DNA of 64,000 nt. Origin: Bacteroidaceae bacterium (GTDB lineage: Bacteria > Bacteroidota > Bacteroidia > Bacteroidales > Bacteroidaceae). This document shows positions 18,846 to 26,838 of the stretch, piece after piece. The notes under the pieces are model-generated. The model did not search any database and had not been told where the DNA came from. It saw only the letters and a program-made list of their open reading frames with translations. The stretch covers positions 1-64,000 of the forward strand of contig JAFXNA010000018.1 of NCBI GenBank assembly GCA_017529865.1, given 5' to 3'. The translations under genes and the position numbers were made by a program. How positions within the stretch are numbered: the stretch's first letter is position 1; each line of letters opens with the position of its first letter.

Positions 18846-18876
18846 CGGATTTGTTGCATGATGTTACAAATCTGCA
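18845..18876. other. 10-bp inverted repeat after the acyltransferase gene
   Basis: GCGGATTTGT pairs with ACAAATCTGC across an 11-nt loop. It is followed by A rather than T, so it is not a standard terminator for the + strand. It may be an RNA hairpin protecting the 3' end or a binding site. Confidence 0.5.
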
Positions 18877-18919
18877 AAAAGAATTATCATTATAGCAACG
18901 GTTTTCTAAAGAAAAAAGG

Positions 18920-18927
18920 TTACTTTG
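18920..18927 (+). promoter_or_regulatory. Probable -7 box of the xylan operon
   Basis: TTACTTTG, one mismatch from TAnnTTTG, lies 43 nt before the symporter ATG. No clear operator is visible. No hybrid two-component or AraC regulator gene is in the window. Confidence 0.45.
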
Positions 18928-18969
18928 CAAACTGAAATTAATACAAATAAATAATCAATCATTTTTAAC

Positions 18970-20379
18970 ATGGAAACAAATCAAACAAACGCAAACAGCT
19001 TGAAGGGATTCTACAAGTTGAATTGGATGCAACGCATCGGTTTCGGAACAGGCGACCTAGCACAGAATTTAATATTCCAGACGGTTGCTTGTTACTTAAT
19101 GATTTATCTTACTACAGTATTAAAAATTAACCCAGCCTTTGTTGGTGGACTGATTCTCGCAGTTCGACTCATTGACTGTTTCTGGAGTCCTGTAGTAGGT
19201 CGATACATTGATAATCGCAATCCTAAGCTGGGTAAGTATCGTTCTTATTTGCTCTATGGCGGTATTCCATTGACCATCGCTGCCTGCTTATTGATGCTTC
19301 CTCAGGCTGCTACTTGGTCTATGAGTATGAAGATTGTCTATGCTACTGTTAGTTACACCGTTCTGAGTATGATATATTCAGTCGTAAACATACCTTATGG
19401 CTCTATCATGGCCAGTATGACACGCGACAACGATGAAGTACTCATTCTTACTTCTACACGAATGGTATGTGCCAATATTGGCCAGATTGTTGTTCAGGCA
19501 GGTTTCCCTATCGGACTCGCTCTGTTTATTCATACTGCCGTCGACTGGAATCAAGCTTCGTTTATGGCTATCGGTACGATTCCTGCATTTATCATTTTGC
19601 CTTCTCTACCAATACTTAAGAAATGGTTGGGAAAGAAGGGATTGTATTATACGCTTCTTTCTATTGGCTTAATAGGATTTGCTGCATTGTTCGTTATCGG
19701 TAAGTTTTTCAATGTCGAAGAATGCCCCACACTTATTCAGATTGCGAAGATTATGACAGGAGTCGGCCTGCTTGTAGGTTCATTGATGTGGGCACTGGTT
19801 CCTGAGGTCATCACAGAGGCAGAGTATCGTACAGGAAACCGTCCTGCTGCCACAGTAAACGCACTTGCCGGTGTTGCATTTAAGGCTGGTTTCTCTATTG
19901 CAGGTTGGATTACTCCTTGGGTAATGGGAATGATTGGCTTTAACTTTGCCAGTGAAGAGTCTGCTTTGCCAACTGATCCTAATGCTTGGTTCACGGTTAC
20001 ATGTATTTTTGCCCTCGTTGGTTTTGTTCTTTTGATTCTTTGTTTCTTGGGTAGCAAAGAAAACATTACCACAACACCTGAGAAACCTGTTTCGTTCGGT
20101 GAGATGTGGCAGGAGTTCAAGGCAAACAAGTGCTTGCAGCTGGTTCTTGGTATCTTTGTTGTGGTATTCCTGGCATCATTTATCAGTGGACCGGTAAATG
20201 CATATTATCCGAAACTGGCTAATTATTCTGAAATTGCACAGAACGCTATTCTGTGGTTCACATGTATCATTCCTGCAATTCTTCTTATTGTGGTAGGATA
20301 TCTGATTTACAAATATCCTCTTACCGATGAGAAACTGGATGAAATTAACAGGGAAATCGAAGCTCGCTCAAACAAATAA
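18970..20379 (+). CDS. GPH-family sugar:cation symporter (xyloside transporter)
   Basis: 469 aa with 12 predicted transmembrane helices. The conserved GPH motifs are present: FGTGDLAQNLIF in helix 1, and RLIDCFWSPVVGRYIDNRNPKLGKYRSYLL cut by the helix 2-3 loop, with its Asp, Arg and Lys. It imports xylobiose- or xylo-oligosaccharide-type sugars with Na+ or H+. It heads a cluster with GH10, GH43 and GH67 genes in the same direction, as xynD does in the Prevotella bryantii xylanase cluster. A hairpin downstream may lower expression of the enzymes relative to the transporter. Confidence 0.88.
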   Translation: METNQTNANSLKGFYKLNWMQRIGFGTGDLAQNLIFQTVACYLMIYLTTVLKINPAFVGGLILAVRLIDCFWSPVVGRYIDNRNPKLGKYRSYLLYGGIPLTIAACLLMLPQAATWSMSMKIVYATVSYTVLSMIYSVVNIPYGSIMASMTRDNDEVLILTSTRMVCANIGQIVVQAGFPIGLALFIHTAVDWNQASFMAIGTIPAFIILPSLPILKKWLGKKGLYYTLLSIGLIGFAALFVIGKFFNVEECPTLIQIAKIMTGVGLLVGSLMWALVPEVITEAEYRTGNRPAATVNALAGVAFKAGFSIAGWITPWVMGMIGFNFASEESALPTDPNAWFTVTCIFALVGFVLLILCFLGSKENITTTPEKPVSFGEMWQEFKANKCLQLVLGIFVVVFLASFISGPVNAYYPKLANYSEIAQNAILWFTCIIPAILLIVVGYLIYKYPLTDEKLDEINREIEARSNK

Positions 20380-20401
20380 TAACCCCTTTTACTAAAAAAT
20401 T

Positions 20402-20436
20402 CCTCTTGCTCCTATTTGGGGGCAGGAGGAGTTTTT
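20402..20436 (+). terminator. Terminator or attenuator between symporter and xylanase genes
   Basis: CCTCTTGCTCC pairs with GGGGCAGGAGG (11 bp with two G-U pairs), has a 6-nt loop, and is followed by AGTTTTT. No second promoter is clear before the GH10 gene, so it may act as an internal attenuator. Confidence 0.75.
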
Positions 20437-20459
20437 CCAACTTATAAACCATCCAAGAA

Positions 20460-21563
20460 ATGAAACAAAATCACCTTTTTCTCTTTATAATTTTCTCTTT
20501 CAGTTGGATGAATCTACATGCACAGACAACGATGCGTGAGGCATTCAAGGATAAGTTCTTGATTGGAGCCGCCATCAACGTACGTCAGGTTAAGAGCAAA
20601 GACCCGAAGATTCAGAAGGTCATCAAGGAGCAATTCAGCGCTTTGGTACCTGAGAACTGCATGAAGCCCGAGGAAATTCACCCCAAGCAATATCTGTGGG
20701 ACTTCAGCGATGCTGATGCTATTGTAAAGTTGGCTCAGAAGAACAAGCAAGCCATCACAGGTCACTGTCTGGTATGGCACTCACAAGTTCCTTATTGGTT
20801 CTTCAAGGACGATATGGCACAGCCAGTCACCAAGGAAGAGTTGATAAATCGTATGCGTGACCATATCCACACAGTTGTAGGCAGATATAAAGGTAAAATC
20901 AAGGGTTGGGATGTTGTGAACGAAGCCATCCTCGACAATGGAGAAATGCGTCGTACACAATTCTACAACACCATCGGACCTGAGTATATCCGTCTTGCTT
21001 TCCAATTTGCTCACGAAGCAGACCCGAACGCAGAACTCTACTACAACGACTACAGCATGGACAATCCTGCAAAGCGTCAGACCGTTGTCAATATCATCCG
21101 CGACTTGAAGTCTCATGGTTGTCGAATCGATGGAGTAGGCATGCAATCTCATGTGTCGTTCTCAACCAACCTCAATGAATATGAGAAAAGTATTGAGACC
21201 TTTGCTGCAGAAGGTGTGAAAGTGATGGTGACAGAACTTGACCTCAGTGTGCTTCCTTGGCCTAGTGGCAATTATGGTGCAGCTGTCGAGACAAACTTCG
21301 AATACCAGAAATCGATGAATCCCTACACAGACGGACTGCCTGCTGATAAGGCAAAAGAGCAAACCGATTTCTTCGTGAAACTCTTCAAAATCTATCTGAA
21401 ACACGCAGATGTGATTGACCGCGTCACGTTCTGGGGACTTACTGATGGTGACAGTTGGAAAAACGGATGGCCAATGGCAGGACGTACAGACTATCCTTTG
21501 GCTATCGATCGCAACTACAATCCAAAACCATTTGTGGAGGAAATCATTAAATTAACAAAATAA
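20460..21563 (+). CDS. Endo-1,4-beta-xylanase, GH10
   Basis: 367 aa with an N-terminal signal peptide (ending NLHAQ). It is a single GH10 catalytic domain with no carbohydrate-binding module. The acid/base is E155 in WDVVNEAI and the nucleophile is E259 in MVTELDLS. Substrate-binding motifs are GHCLVWHSQVP and the late WGLTDGDSW. It cuts xylan backbones, probably in the periplasm or at the cell surface. It corresponds to XynA in the P. bryantii order symporter-GH10-GH43. Confidence 0.95.
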   Translation: MKQNHLFLFIIFSFSWMNLHAQTTMREAFKDKFLIGAAINVRQVKSKDPKIQKVIKEQFSALVPENCMKPEEIHPKQYLWDFSDADAIVKLAQKNKQAITGHCLVWHSQVPYWFFKDDMAQPVTKEELINRMRDHIHTVVGRYKGKIKGWDVVNEAILDNGEMRRTQFYNTIGPEYIRLAFQFAHEADPNAELYYNDYSMDNPAKRQTVVNIIRDLKSHGCRIDGVGMQSHVSFSTNLNEYEKSIETFAAEGVKVMVTELDLSVLPWPSGNYGAAVETNFEYQKSMNPYTDGLPADKAKEQTDFFVKLFKIYLKHADVIDRVTFWGLTDGDSWKNGWPMAGRTDYPLAIDRNYNPKPFVEEIIKLTK

Positions 21564-21593
21564 TCAAATCATAACCCTTAAACATTAGAAACA

Positions 21594-22628
21594 ATGAAAC
21601 CTAAAAAACATTATCTATTCCCTTCGGATTACATGGCTGACCCTGCAGTACATGTATTTAATGGCAAACTCTACATCTATCCATCTCATGACTGGGAGGC
21701 TGGTGCAGCTGAAGACGACGATGGCGGTCACTTCCAGATGAAAGACTATCACGCATTGTTACTCGAAGATCCAGATAACGGAGAAGCAACTGACCTTGGT
21801 GTCATCTTTGATGTGAAGGATGTTCCTTGGGCAGAAAAGCAGCTGTGGGATAGTGACGTGGTAGAAAAGGATGGTAAGTACTACTATATTTTCTCTGGTA
21901 AAGGCTACGACGGAGTATTCCGTCTCGGTGTGGCTGTAGCAGACAAGCCTGAAGGTCCTTTCAAGCCACGTGAATTTGCGATTCGTGGTTCTTTCTCTAT
22001 CGACCCATGTGTATTCAAGGATGATGATGGCACTATCTACACCTACTTCGGTGGACTTTGGGGTGGACAGCTCCAATGGTGGCAGCCACTCTTCCATGGC
22101 TTCGAGACCATACCTGGAAAATATGGTGACCAGAACGGACTCATCGACCTCGGTCCTGCTCCAGATCACAAGACGCAGTTGTTTGCAAAGCCAGATGCTC
22201 CAGCATTGCCAAGCTGGGTAGTGAAGATGGGCGATGATATGGAGTTCGCAGAGGCTCCTCGTTGCGTCCTCGTCCTTGACAAGGATGGCAAGCCATTGAA
22301 GGCTGGCGACCCACACCGTTTCTTCGAGGCAAGTTGGGTATTCAAGAAAAACGGAAAGTACTACTTTACCTATTCTACGGGTGACAGTCATCTCCTTTGC
22401 TATGCAATCGGTGATAATCCTTATGGTCCATTCACCTATCAGGGCGTTATTATGACACCTGTAGTAGGTTGGACTACTCACCATGCCATTACTGAGTACA
22501 AGGGCAAGTGGTATCTCTTCCATCACGACTGTGTACCATCGAACGACAAGACATGGCTCCGTTCATTGAAGGTTTGTGAACTGGAATTCGATGGAGATTT
22601 GATTAAGACAATCGAAGGAATCGACTAA
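21594..22628 (+). CDS. GH43 beta-xylosidase / arabinofuranosidase
   Basis: 344 aa without a signal peptide, hence cytoplasmic. It is a five-bladed propeller of family GH43. The general base Asp is in MADPAVHVFNGKLYIYPSHD, the pKa-tuning Asp in SFSIDPCVFKDDDG, and the acid Glu in FEASWVFKKNGKYYFTYS. It probably releases xylose or arabinose from imported xylo-oligosaccharides and corresponds to XynB. It lies 30 nt after the GH10 gene. The exact specificity cannot be read from sequence. Confidence 0.9.
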   Translation: MKPKKHYLFPSDYMADPAVHVFNGKLYIYPSHDWEAGAAEDDDGGHFQMKDYHALLLEDPDNGEATDLGVIFDVKDVPWAEKQLWDSDVVEKDGKYYYIFSGKGYDGVFRLGVAVADKPEGPFKPREFAIRGSFSIDPCVFKDDDGTIYTYFGGLWGGQLQWWQPLFHGFETIPGKYGDQNGLIDLGPAPDHKTQLFAKPDAPALPSWVVKMGDDMEFAEAPRCVLVLDKDGKPLKAGDPHRFFEASWVFKKNGKYYFTYSTGDSHLLCYAIGDNPYGPFTYQGVIMTPVVGWTTHHAITEYKGKWYLFHHDCVPSNDKTWLRSLKVCELEFDGDLIKTIEGID

Positions 22629-22630
22629 TT

Positions 22631-24670
22631 ATGATGAATTTCTATAAAAGGGTGGCGCTTGCCACCCTCTTGGTTTTACAAGTTTTCGCTCTAAAAGCAG
22701 AAGACGGTCATCGCTTATGGTTACGAATGACGGGCAATGAAAATGCCATCAAGATCCATAATGATACAAAAGGTCAGAATCCGTTGGATGTAGCAGACGA
22801 AACAAAGACGCTACGTATTGCTTTGAGTGAACTGCAATTCTATATTCGTGAGAAGGTATCAGTACATGTAGAAGTAGATGCAAACGCTCCGAAAAACGAC
22901 GGATTCAGTATCACTCGTAAAGGCAACGAGATATTTATTAAGTCAGCTTCGAGTGTAGGTGTCCTCTATGGTGCTTTTGCACTGATCCGTTTACAAGAGA
23001 TTGGTAAGATGCCAAAGAAAGGAAGTACCATTGTTGAAATTCCTTCCTCTCCATTGCGCCTGCTCAACCATTGGGACAATCTTAATGGAACCATCGAGCG
23101 AGGTTTTGCCGGACGTTCCATCTTTTGGAGCAACGAAGGCGATATCATCAATCAGAATGCTTCACTTATCTCTGAATATGGACGTGCGAATGCTTCCATA
23201 GGAATCAATGGTACTGTGCTCAACAACGTGAATGCCAGTCCCCAGATGTTGACCAGCGAACGCATTGGTCAGACCAAGCGTGTTGCACAGATTCTTGCTC
23301 CTTATGGAATCAAAGTCTATCTGTCGGTCAATTTTGCATCTCCTAAAGCATTGGGCGATGTCCCTACCGCAGATCCTCTCGATCCTGATGTCATCAAATG
23401 GTGGCAGAATAAGGTGAAAGAGATCTATGATGCCATCCCCAACTTCGGAGGTTTTCTGGTGAAGGCTAATAGTGAAGGAGAGCCTGGTCCACAGGACTTC
23501 GGACGTACTCATGTCGATGGAGCCAATATGCTGGCAGATGCCTTGAAGCCCTATGGTGGAATCGTTATGTGGCGTGCTTTCGTCTATGCAGCCAATAGTC
23601 CTGATCGTGCTTGTCAGGCTTATGATGAATTCATGCCTTTCGACGGGAAGTTCCGTGATAATGTCATTCTCCAAGTGAAGAACGGCCCTGTTGACTTCCA
23701 GCCACGCGAACCAGTACATCCTCTGTTCTACTCGCTAAAGCACACCAAGGTGATGCCTGAGTTCCAGATTACCCAGGAATATCTTGGCGAATCTATCCAT
23801 TCGGTCTTTCTTGCTCCTATGTGGAAAGAGCTGACAGATGTCTTCAAGATGACGGAAGGAGTAGCTGGAGTTTCCAATATCGGTAATTCCGTCAATTGGT
23901 GTGGTAGCGATATGGCTCAAGCCAACTGGTATGCATTTGGACGATTGGCATGGAACCAGAATCTCACATCTAAGGAGATTGCTGACGAATGGCTCAAACA
24001 GACATTCACCACGAACAAAAAGTTTGTGAAGCCTATGACAAAAGTCATGCTGGAAAGCCATGAAGCATGTGTCAACTATATGATGCCAATAGGTATTCAC
24101 CACATCTTCGCTGGCGGACACCACTACGGACCAGAACCTTGGTATGCTCCTCGTGGATTACGTGCCGACTGGACTCCTCCTTATTATCATAAGGCAGCAG
24201 CTGACGGAATGGGATTTGATCGTACGACCAACGGTTCAAACAATGTTTCACAGTATCCAGAGCCTTTGGCTAGAACTTTCAATGATGTCAACAAATGTCC
24301 TGAGAAGTACCTGCTTTGGTTCCACCATGTGGGATGGACACAGAAGTTGCCTTGTGGCGAAACCCTATGGAACCGCCTCTGTCATAAATACGATGAAGGA
24401 GTACGTTCTGCAGAGTCTTTTAATGCTACATGGGCAAAAATGGCCCAATTCATCGACAAAGAGCGCTTCGACCAACTGAGTATCCGATACGACCGTCAAG
24501 CTAAAGACGCGTGGTGGTGGCGTGATGCATGTCTGCTTTATTTCCAGACATTCTCCAAGCAGCCATTCCCTAAAGACTGCCCACCAACACGTCACGATTT
24601 GGAAACTCTGAAGAAGTATCATTTGGCAATTGACAATTACACAGCTGCCCCAATCGATCAGCTCCCATAA
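22631..24670 (+). CDS. Alpha-glucuronidase, GH67
   Basis: 679 aa with a signal peptide. Domains are an N-terminal GH67N domain (about 25-150), the catalytic barrel (about 150-480) and the GH67C helical domain. E282 (NSEGEPGP), D355 (GPVDFQPREP) and E383 (QITQEYLGES) keep exactly the spacing of E292, D365 and E393 of the Cellvibrio japonicus enzyme. It removes 4-O-methyl-glucuronic acid from the non-reducing end of xylo-oligosaccharides. It starts two bases after the GH43 stop. The signal peptide suggests periplasmic action before import. Confidence 0.95.
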   Translation: MMNFYKRVALATLLVLQVFALKAEDGHRLWLRMTGNENAIKIHNDTKGQNPLDVADETKTLRIALSELQFYIREKVSVHVEVDANAPKNDGFSITRKGNEIFIKSASSVGVLYGAFALIRLQEIGKMPKKGSTIVEIPSSPLRLLNHWDNLNGTIERGFAGRSIFWSNEGDIINQNASLISEYGRANASIGINGTVLNNVNASPQMLTSERIGQTKRVAQILAPYGIKVYLSVNFASPKALGDVPTADPLDPDVIKWWQNKVKEIYDAIPNFGGFLVKANSEGEPGPQDFGRTHVDGANMLADALKPYGGIVMWRAFVYAANSPDRACQAYDEFMPFDGKFRDNVILQVKNGPVDFQPREPVHPLFYSLKHTKVMPEFQITQEYLGESIHSVFLAPMWKELTDVFKMTEGVAGVSNIGNSVNWCGSDMAQANWYAFGRLAWNQNLTSKEIADEWLKQTFTTNKKFVKPMTKVMLESHEACVNYMMPIGIHHIFAGGHHYGPEPWYAPRGLRADWTPPYYHKAAADGMGFDRTTNGSNNVSQYPEPLARTFNDVNKCPEKYLLWFHHVGWTQKLPCGETLWNRLCHKYDEGVRSAESFNATWAKMAQFIDKERFDQLSIRYDRQAKDAWWWRDACLLYFQTFSKQPFPKDCPPTRHDLETLKKYHLAIDNYTAAPIDQLP

Positions 24671-24813
24671 GCTGTAAACCGTAAACTGTAAACAAACTTG
24701 CACATACGAGAATACTTCCACATCAAGAATAGATGTATATTATGCAAAACTCTTAAGAGTTATTTGGGTTTTAGATATTTATCCACAGAAAAAGGAGGTT
24801 TTTCACCAAAATG

Positions 24814-24845
24814 TTTGGTGGGTATGTGAAAAAGCACTATATTTG
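24814..24845 (+). promoter_or_regulatory. Shared-type promoter, copy 1
   Basis: TTTG at 24814-24817, a 20-nt spacer, and TATATTTG at 24838-24845. The surrounding block AAAATGTTTGGTGGGT and GTGAAAAAGCACTATATTTG is common to five genes here. The 24671-24800 stretch before it holds only short TGTAAAC-type repeats. Confidence 0.8.
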
Positions 24846-24941
24846 CAGTGCAATTAGTGGGGAATCGCCACATAGTTTACGATATAGAACAACAACTTTT
24901 TTCAATCAACTAAATTATAAACCATTAAAAACAAAACGATT

Positions 24942-26426
24942 ATGAAGAAAATTTTACTCACAGCAGTTATTGCTCTGATTGGTATGAGTGCTTTTGCAGC
25001 TCTTCCAAAAGCTGGTGATAAGGGTTATCTATACAACCCTGCATCAGGTATGTTCATTAACAAAGATGCCAAGTTGGCAGCAACAGGCGATGCCGTTACT
25101 GTTATCAATGAAGGTGCTGCTGCAGAACTTGAGGGTGCTGAGTATTTCCGCTTTGAATTCTCATCTGGCAACCGACTTAACTTCAACGGAAGTGCAGGAC
25201 TGATTGGCACAGGAACCAGCTATGCTAAGTTTGTTGTGAAAGAAACAGAGAAGGGTTTAATTATTACCCACCTTTATCCAAACGCCCAAGGTCCTGAATG
25301 GATGAGAGACCCAGATCTTACTGGTACTTTCATCGTAGCTAATGGTGAGGAATTAGGCTTTAAAGCATTTGAAGAACTTGATGACTTTGGATATTGGCAG
25401 TTTATTGATGCTCAACTAATTGATGGCCCTACATACCCAATTGCTTTGACCTTGCCAACAGCAGCAGATAAATTGATGACCGTTGAATGGATTAACGAAC
25501 CTTATTCAGCTACATTTACACCAACAGCAGATTTGCAAAACAGTTTCAAGATTGTGAATTTAGATGTTACAGACTTTGTTAAATATGGCTACAAGAAGAT
25601 TGTCATTGAATTTGCAGAACCTGTAGCAGATGGTTGGAATGTACACGCTTATGGCGAAGGCAACGATCCTTTCTTTAGTGTAAAAGATGCCACAAAGTAT
25701 GAAGTTGACTTGTCAGAAGGTAATTTAATTCATGACCTCACAGCTTTCAACTGGTTTGGATGTCGTGCTCCTATCACAATATCTGCTCTCTACTTCTCTA
25801 AGTATGCTGTAGGTGAAGATCCCGAACCAGAGCCAGAGCCAGAACCTGTAGCAACATTAATTCCTGCTGATAATGCAAAAGGATATCTCTACAATATAAA
25901 TGCTAACAAATTTGTAACCGCAGAAGCTACATTAGGAGAAGAAGGCGTCCTGTTTGATGTTAAGGACGAAGGACCATCTGAAGGTAAAATTTCATGGTCT
26001 ACATACACAACAGAGTATCCTGGTCGCACATTCTATCTGCGCCGCTTCTATACAAATGAGCGCGCTACTGCTTTGTCAACTGATGGTGGCATCACCTGTA
26101 CAACTATGAATGGCTATGCAAAATGGGCTGTTTATGAAGTTGAAGGAGAGGGATTACTTCTTGTCAATCTCTATACCCGTAATGATTTCGTCCAGGGTCA
26201 GTGCTTAGGCGCAGATGAAAGTGGTGCTTTGACACTTGTTGAAGAAGCAGAAGCTCCTTACTGGAAGTTCCTCTCACAGGAAGAGTATGAAGCTATTGCA
26301 ACCAGTATCTCTTCTGTAACAGAAAAGGCTTCAGCAAAGGGCATCTTCAATGTAGCAGGTCAGCAGGTTAAGGTTCTCCAGAAGGGTCTCAACATCGTGG
26401 ATGGTAAGAAAGTATACGTGAAGTAA
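24942..26426 (+). CDS. Secreted modular protein with two beta modules
   Basis: 494 aa. Signal peptide MKKILLTAVIALIGMSAFA, then a module at about 20-155 (GYLYNPASGMFINKD to GYWQFID). A middle beta domain (about 160-285) and a Pro-Glu linker (EDPEPEPEPEP) follow. A second copy of the first module (about 300-460, KGYLYNINANKFV to YWKFLSQEEYE) precedes the tail FNVAGQQVKVLQKGLNIVDG. The module looks like a small beta-trefoil or ricin-type fold, but this is a guess. It is first of five tandem paralogues and probably extracytoplasmic. Role unknown; glycan binding is possible. Confidence 0.82.
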   Translation: MKKILLTAVIALIGMSAFAALPKAGDKGYLYNPASGMFINKDAKLAATGDAVTVINEGAAAELEGAEYFRFEFSSGNRLNFNGSAGLIGTGTSYAKFVVKETEKGLIITHLYPNAQGPEWMRDPDLTGTFIVANGEELGFKAFEELDDFGYWQFIDAQLIDGPTYPIALTLPTAADKLMTVEWINEPYSATFTPTADLQNSFKIVNLDVTDFVKYGYKKIVIEFAEPVADGWNVHAYGEGNDPFFSVKDATKYEVDLSEGNLIHDLTAFNWFGCRAPITISALYFSKYAVGEDPEPEPEPEPVATLIPADNAKGYLYNINANKFVTAEATLGEEGVLFDVKDEGPSEGKISWSTYTTEYPGRTFYLRRFYTNERATALSTDGGITCTTMNGYAKWAVYEVEGEGLLLVNLYTRNDFVQGQCLGADESGALTLVEEAEAPYWKFLSQEEYEAIATSISSVTEKASAKGIFNVAGQQVKVLQKGLNIVDGKKVYVK

Positions 26427-26502
26427 CAGCCTACCAGCCCCTCTCCCGTCCCCCCTCAAGGGGGAAGCTCTCAAGGGAAGGGAACATAAAATATAGATTA
26501 AG

Positions 26503-26535
26503 GTGCTCAGGCAGCAATGTCTGGGCACTTTTTTT
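26503..26535 (+). terminator. Terminator of the 24942 gene (GNRA loop)
   Basis: GTGCTCAGGCA pairs with TGTCTGGGCAC around a GCAA tetraloop and is followed by seven T. The sequence between the stop codon and this hairpin nearly repeats that after 34576. Confidence 0.88.
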
Positions 26536-26634
26536 GTACGCTCCCTGCGTACTGGAAGTACGTCCCTTACGTACTCGGCGTACGTGCCTTGCGTACTGAG
26601 AGTACGTAACTTTCGTACAATTCTTCGTACTGTG
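26536..26634. repeat. Array of 22-bp hairpin units (2 x 11 bp)
   Basis: GTACG words start at 26536, 26558, 26580 and 26602, and CGTAC words at 26548, 26570, 26592 and 26614, all exactly 22 bp apart. A degenerate fifth unit follows. Each unit can fold as GTACGn / nCGTAC around a 5-nt loop such as CCCTT or GCCTT. The sixth stem pair changes in a compensatory way (C-G, T-A, T-G). It lies between a terminator and the next promoter. Confidence 0.85.
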
Positions 26635-26712
26635 ATTTTTGATTACAAATCAATCGTTTTTATATATAAAATAAGGTGTGAACCATATTTTTTTCATTTT
26701 TTTTGTTAAATG

Positions 26713-26744
26713 TTTGGTGGGTTTGTGAAAATGTGTTATATTTG
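26713..26744 (+). promoter_or_regulatory. Shared-type promoter, copy 2
   Basis: TTTG at 26713-26716, a 20-nt spacer, and TATATTTG at 26737-26744, inside the conserved block TGTTAAATGTTTGGTGGGTT. The leader to the ATG at 26839 is about 90 nt and AT-rich. Confidence 0.8.
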
Positions 26745-26838
26745 CCCGTTGATAGTGGAAATTAGCGTGCAGATGAACAGCTGATAGAAAAAAAACTTAC
26801 TAAAATCACTTTATATTAACTTTTAAACAATTACAATT

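Noticed and set aside
18845..18876. Rho-independent terminator after the acyltransferase gene
   Set aside because: The stem is good, but the bases after it are A, not T, on the + strand.
26536..26634. CRISPR array
   Set aside because: There are no unique spacers between repeats: units are directly adjacent, 22 bp long and themselves degenerate. No cas genes lie nearby. The same holds for the arrays at 7284, 38567 and 61250.
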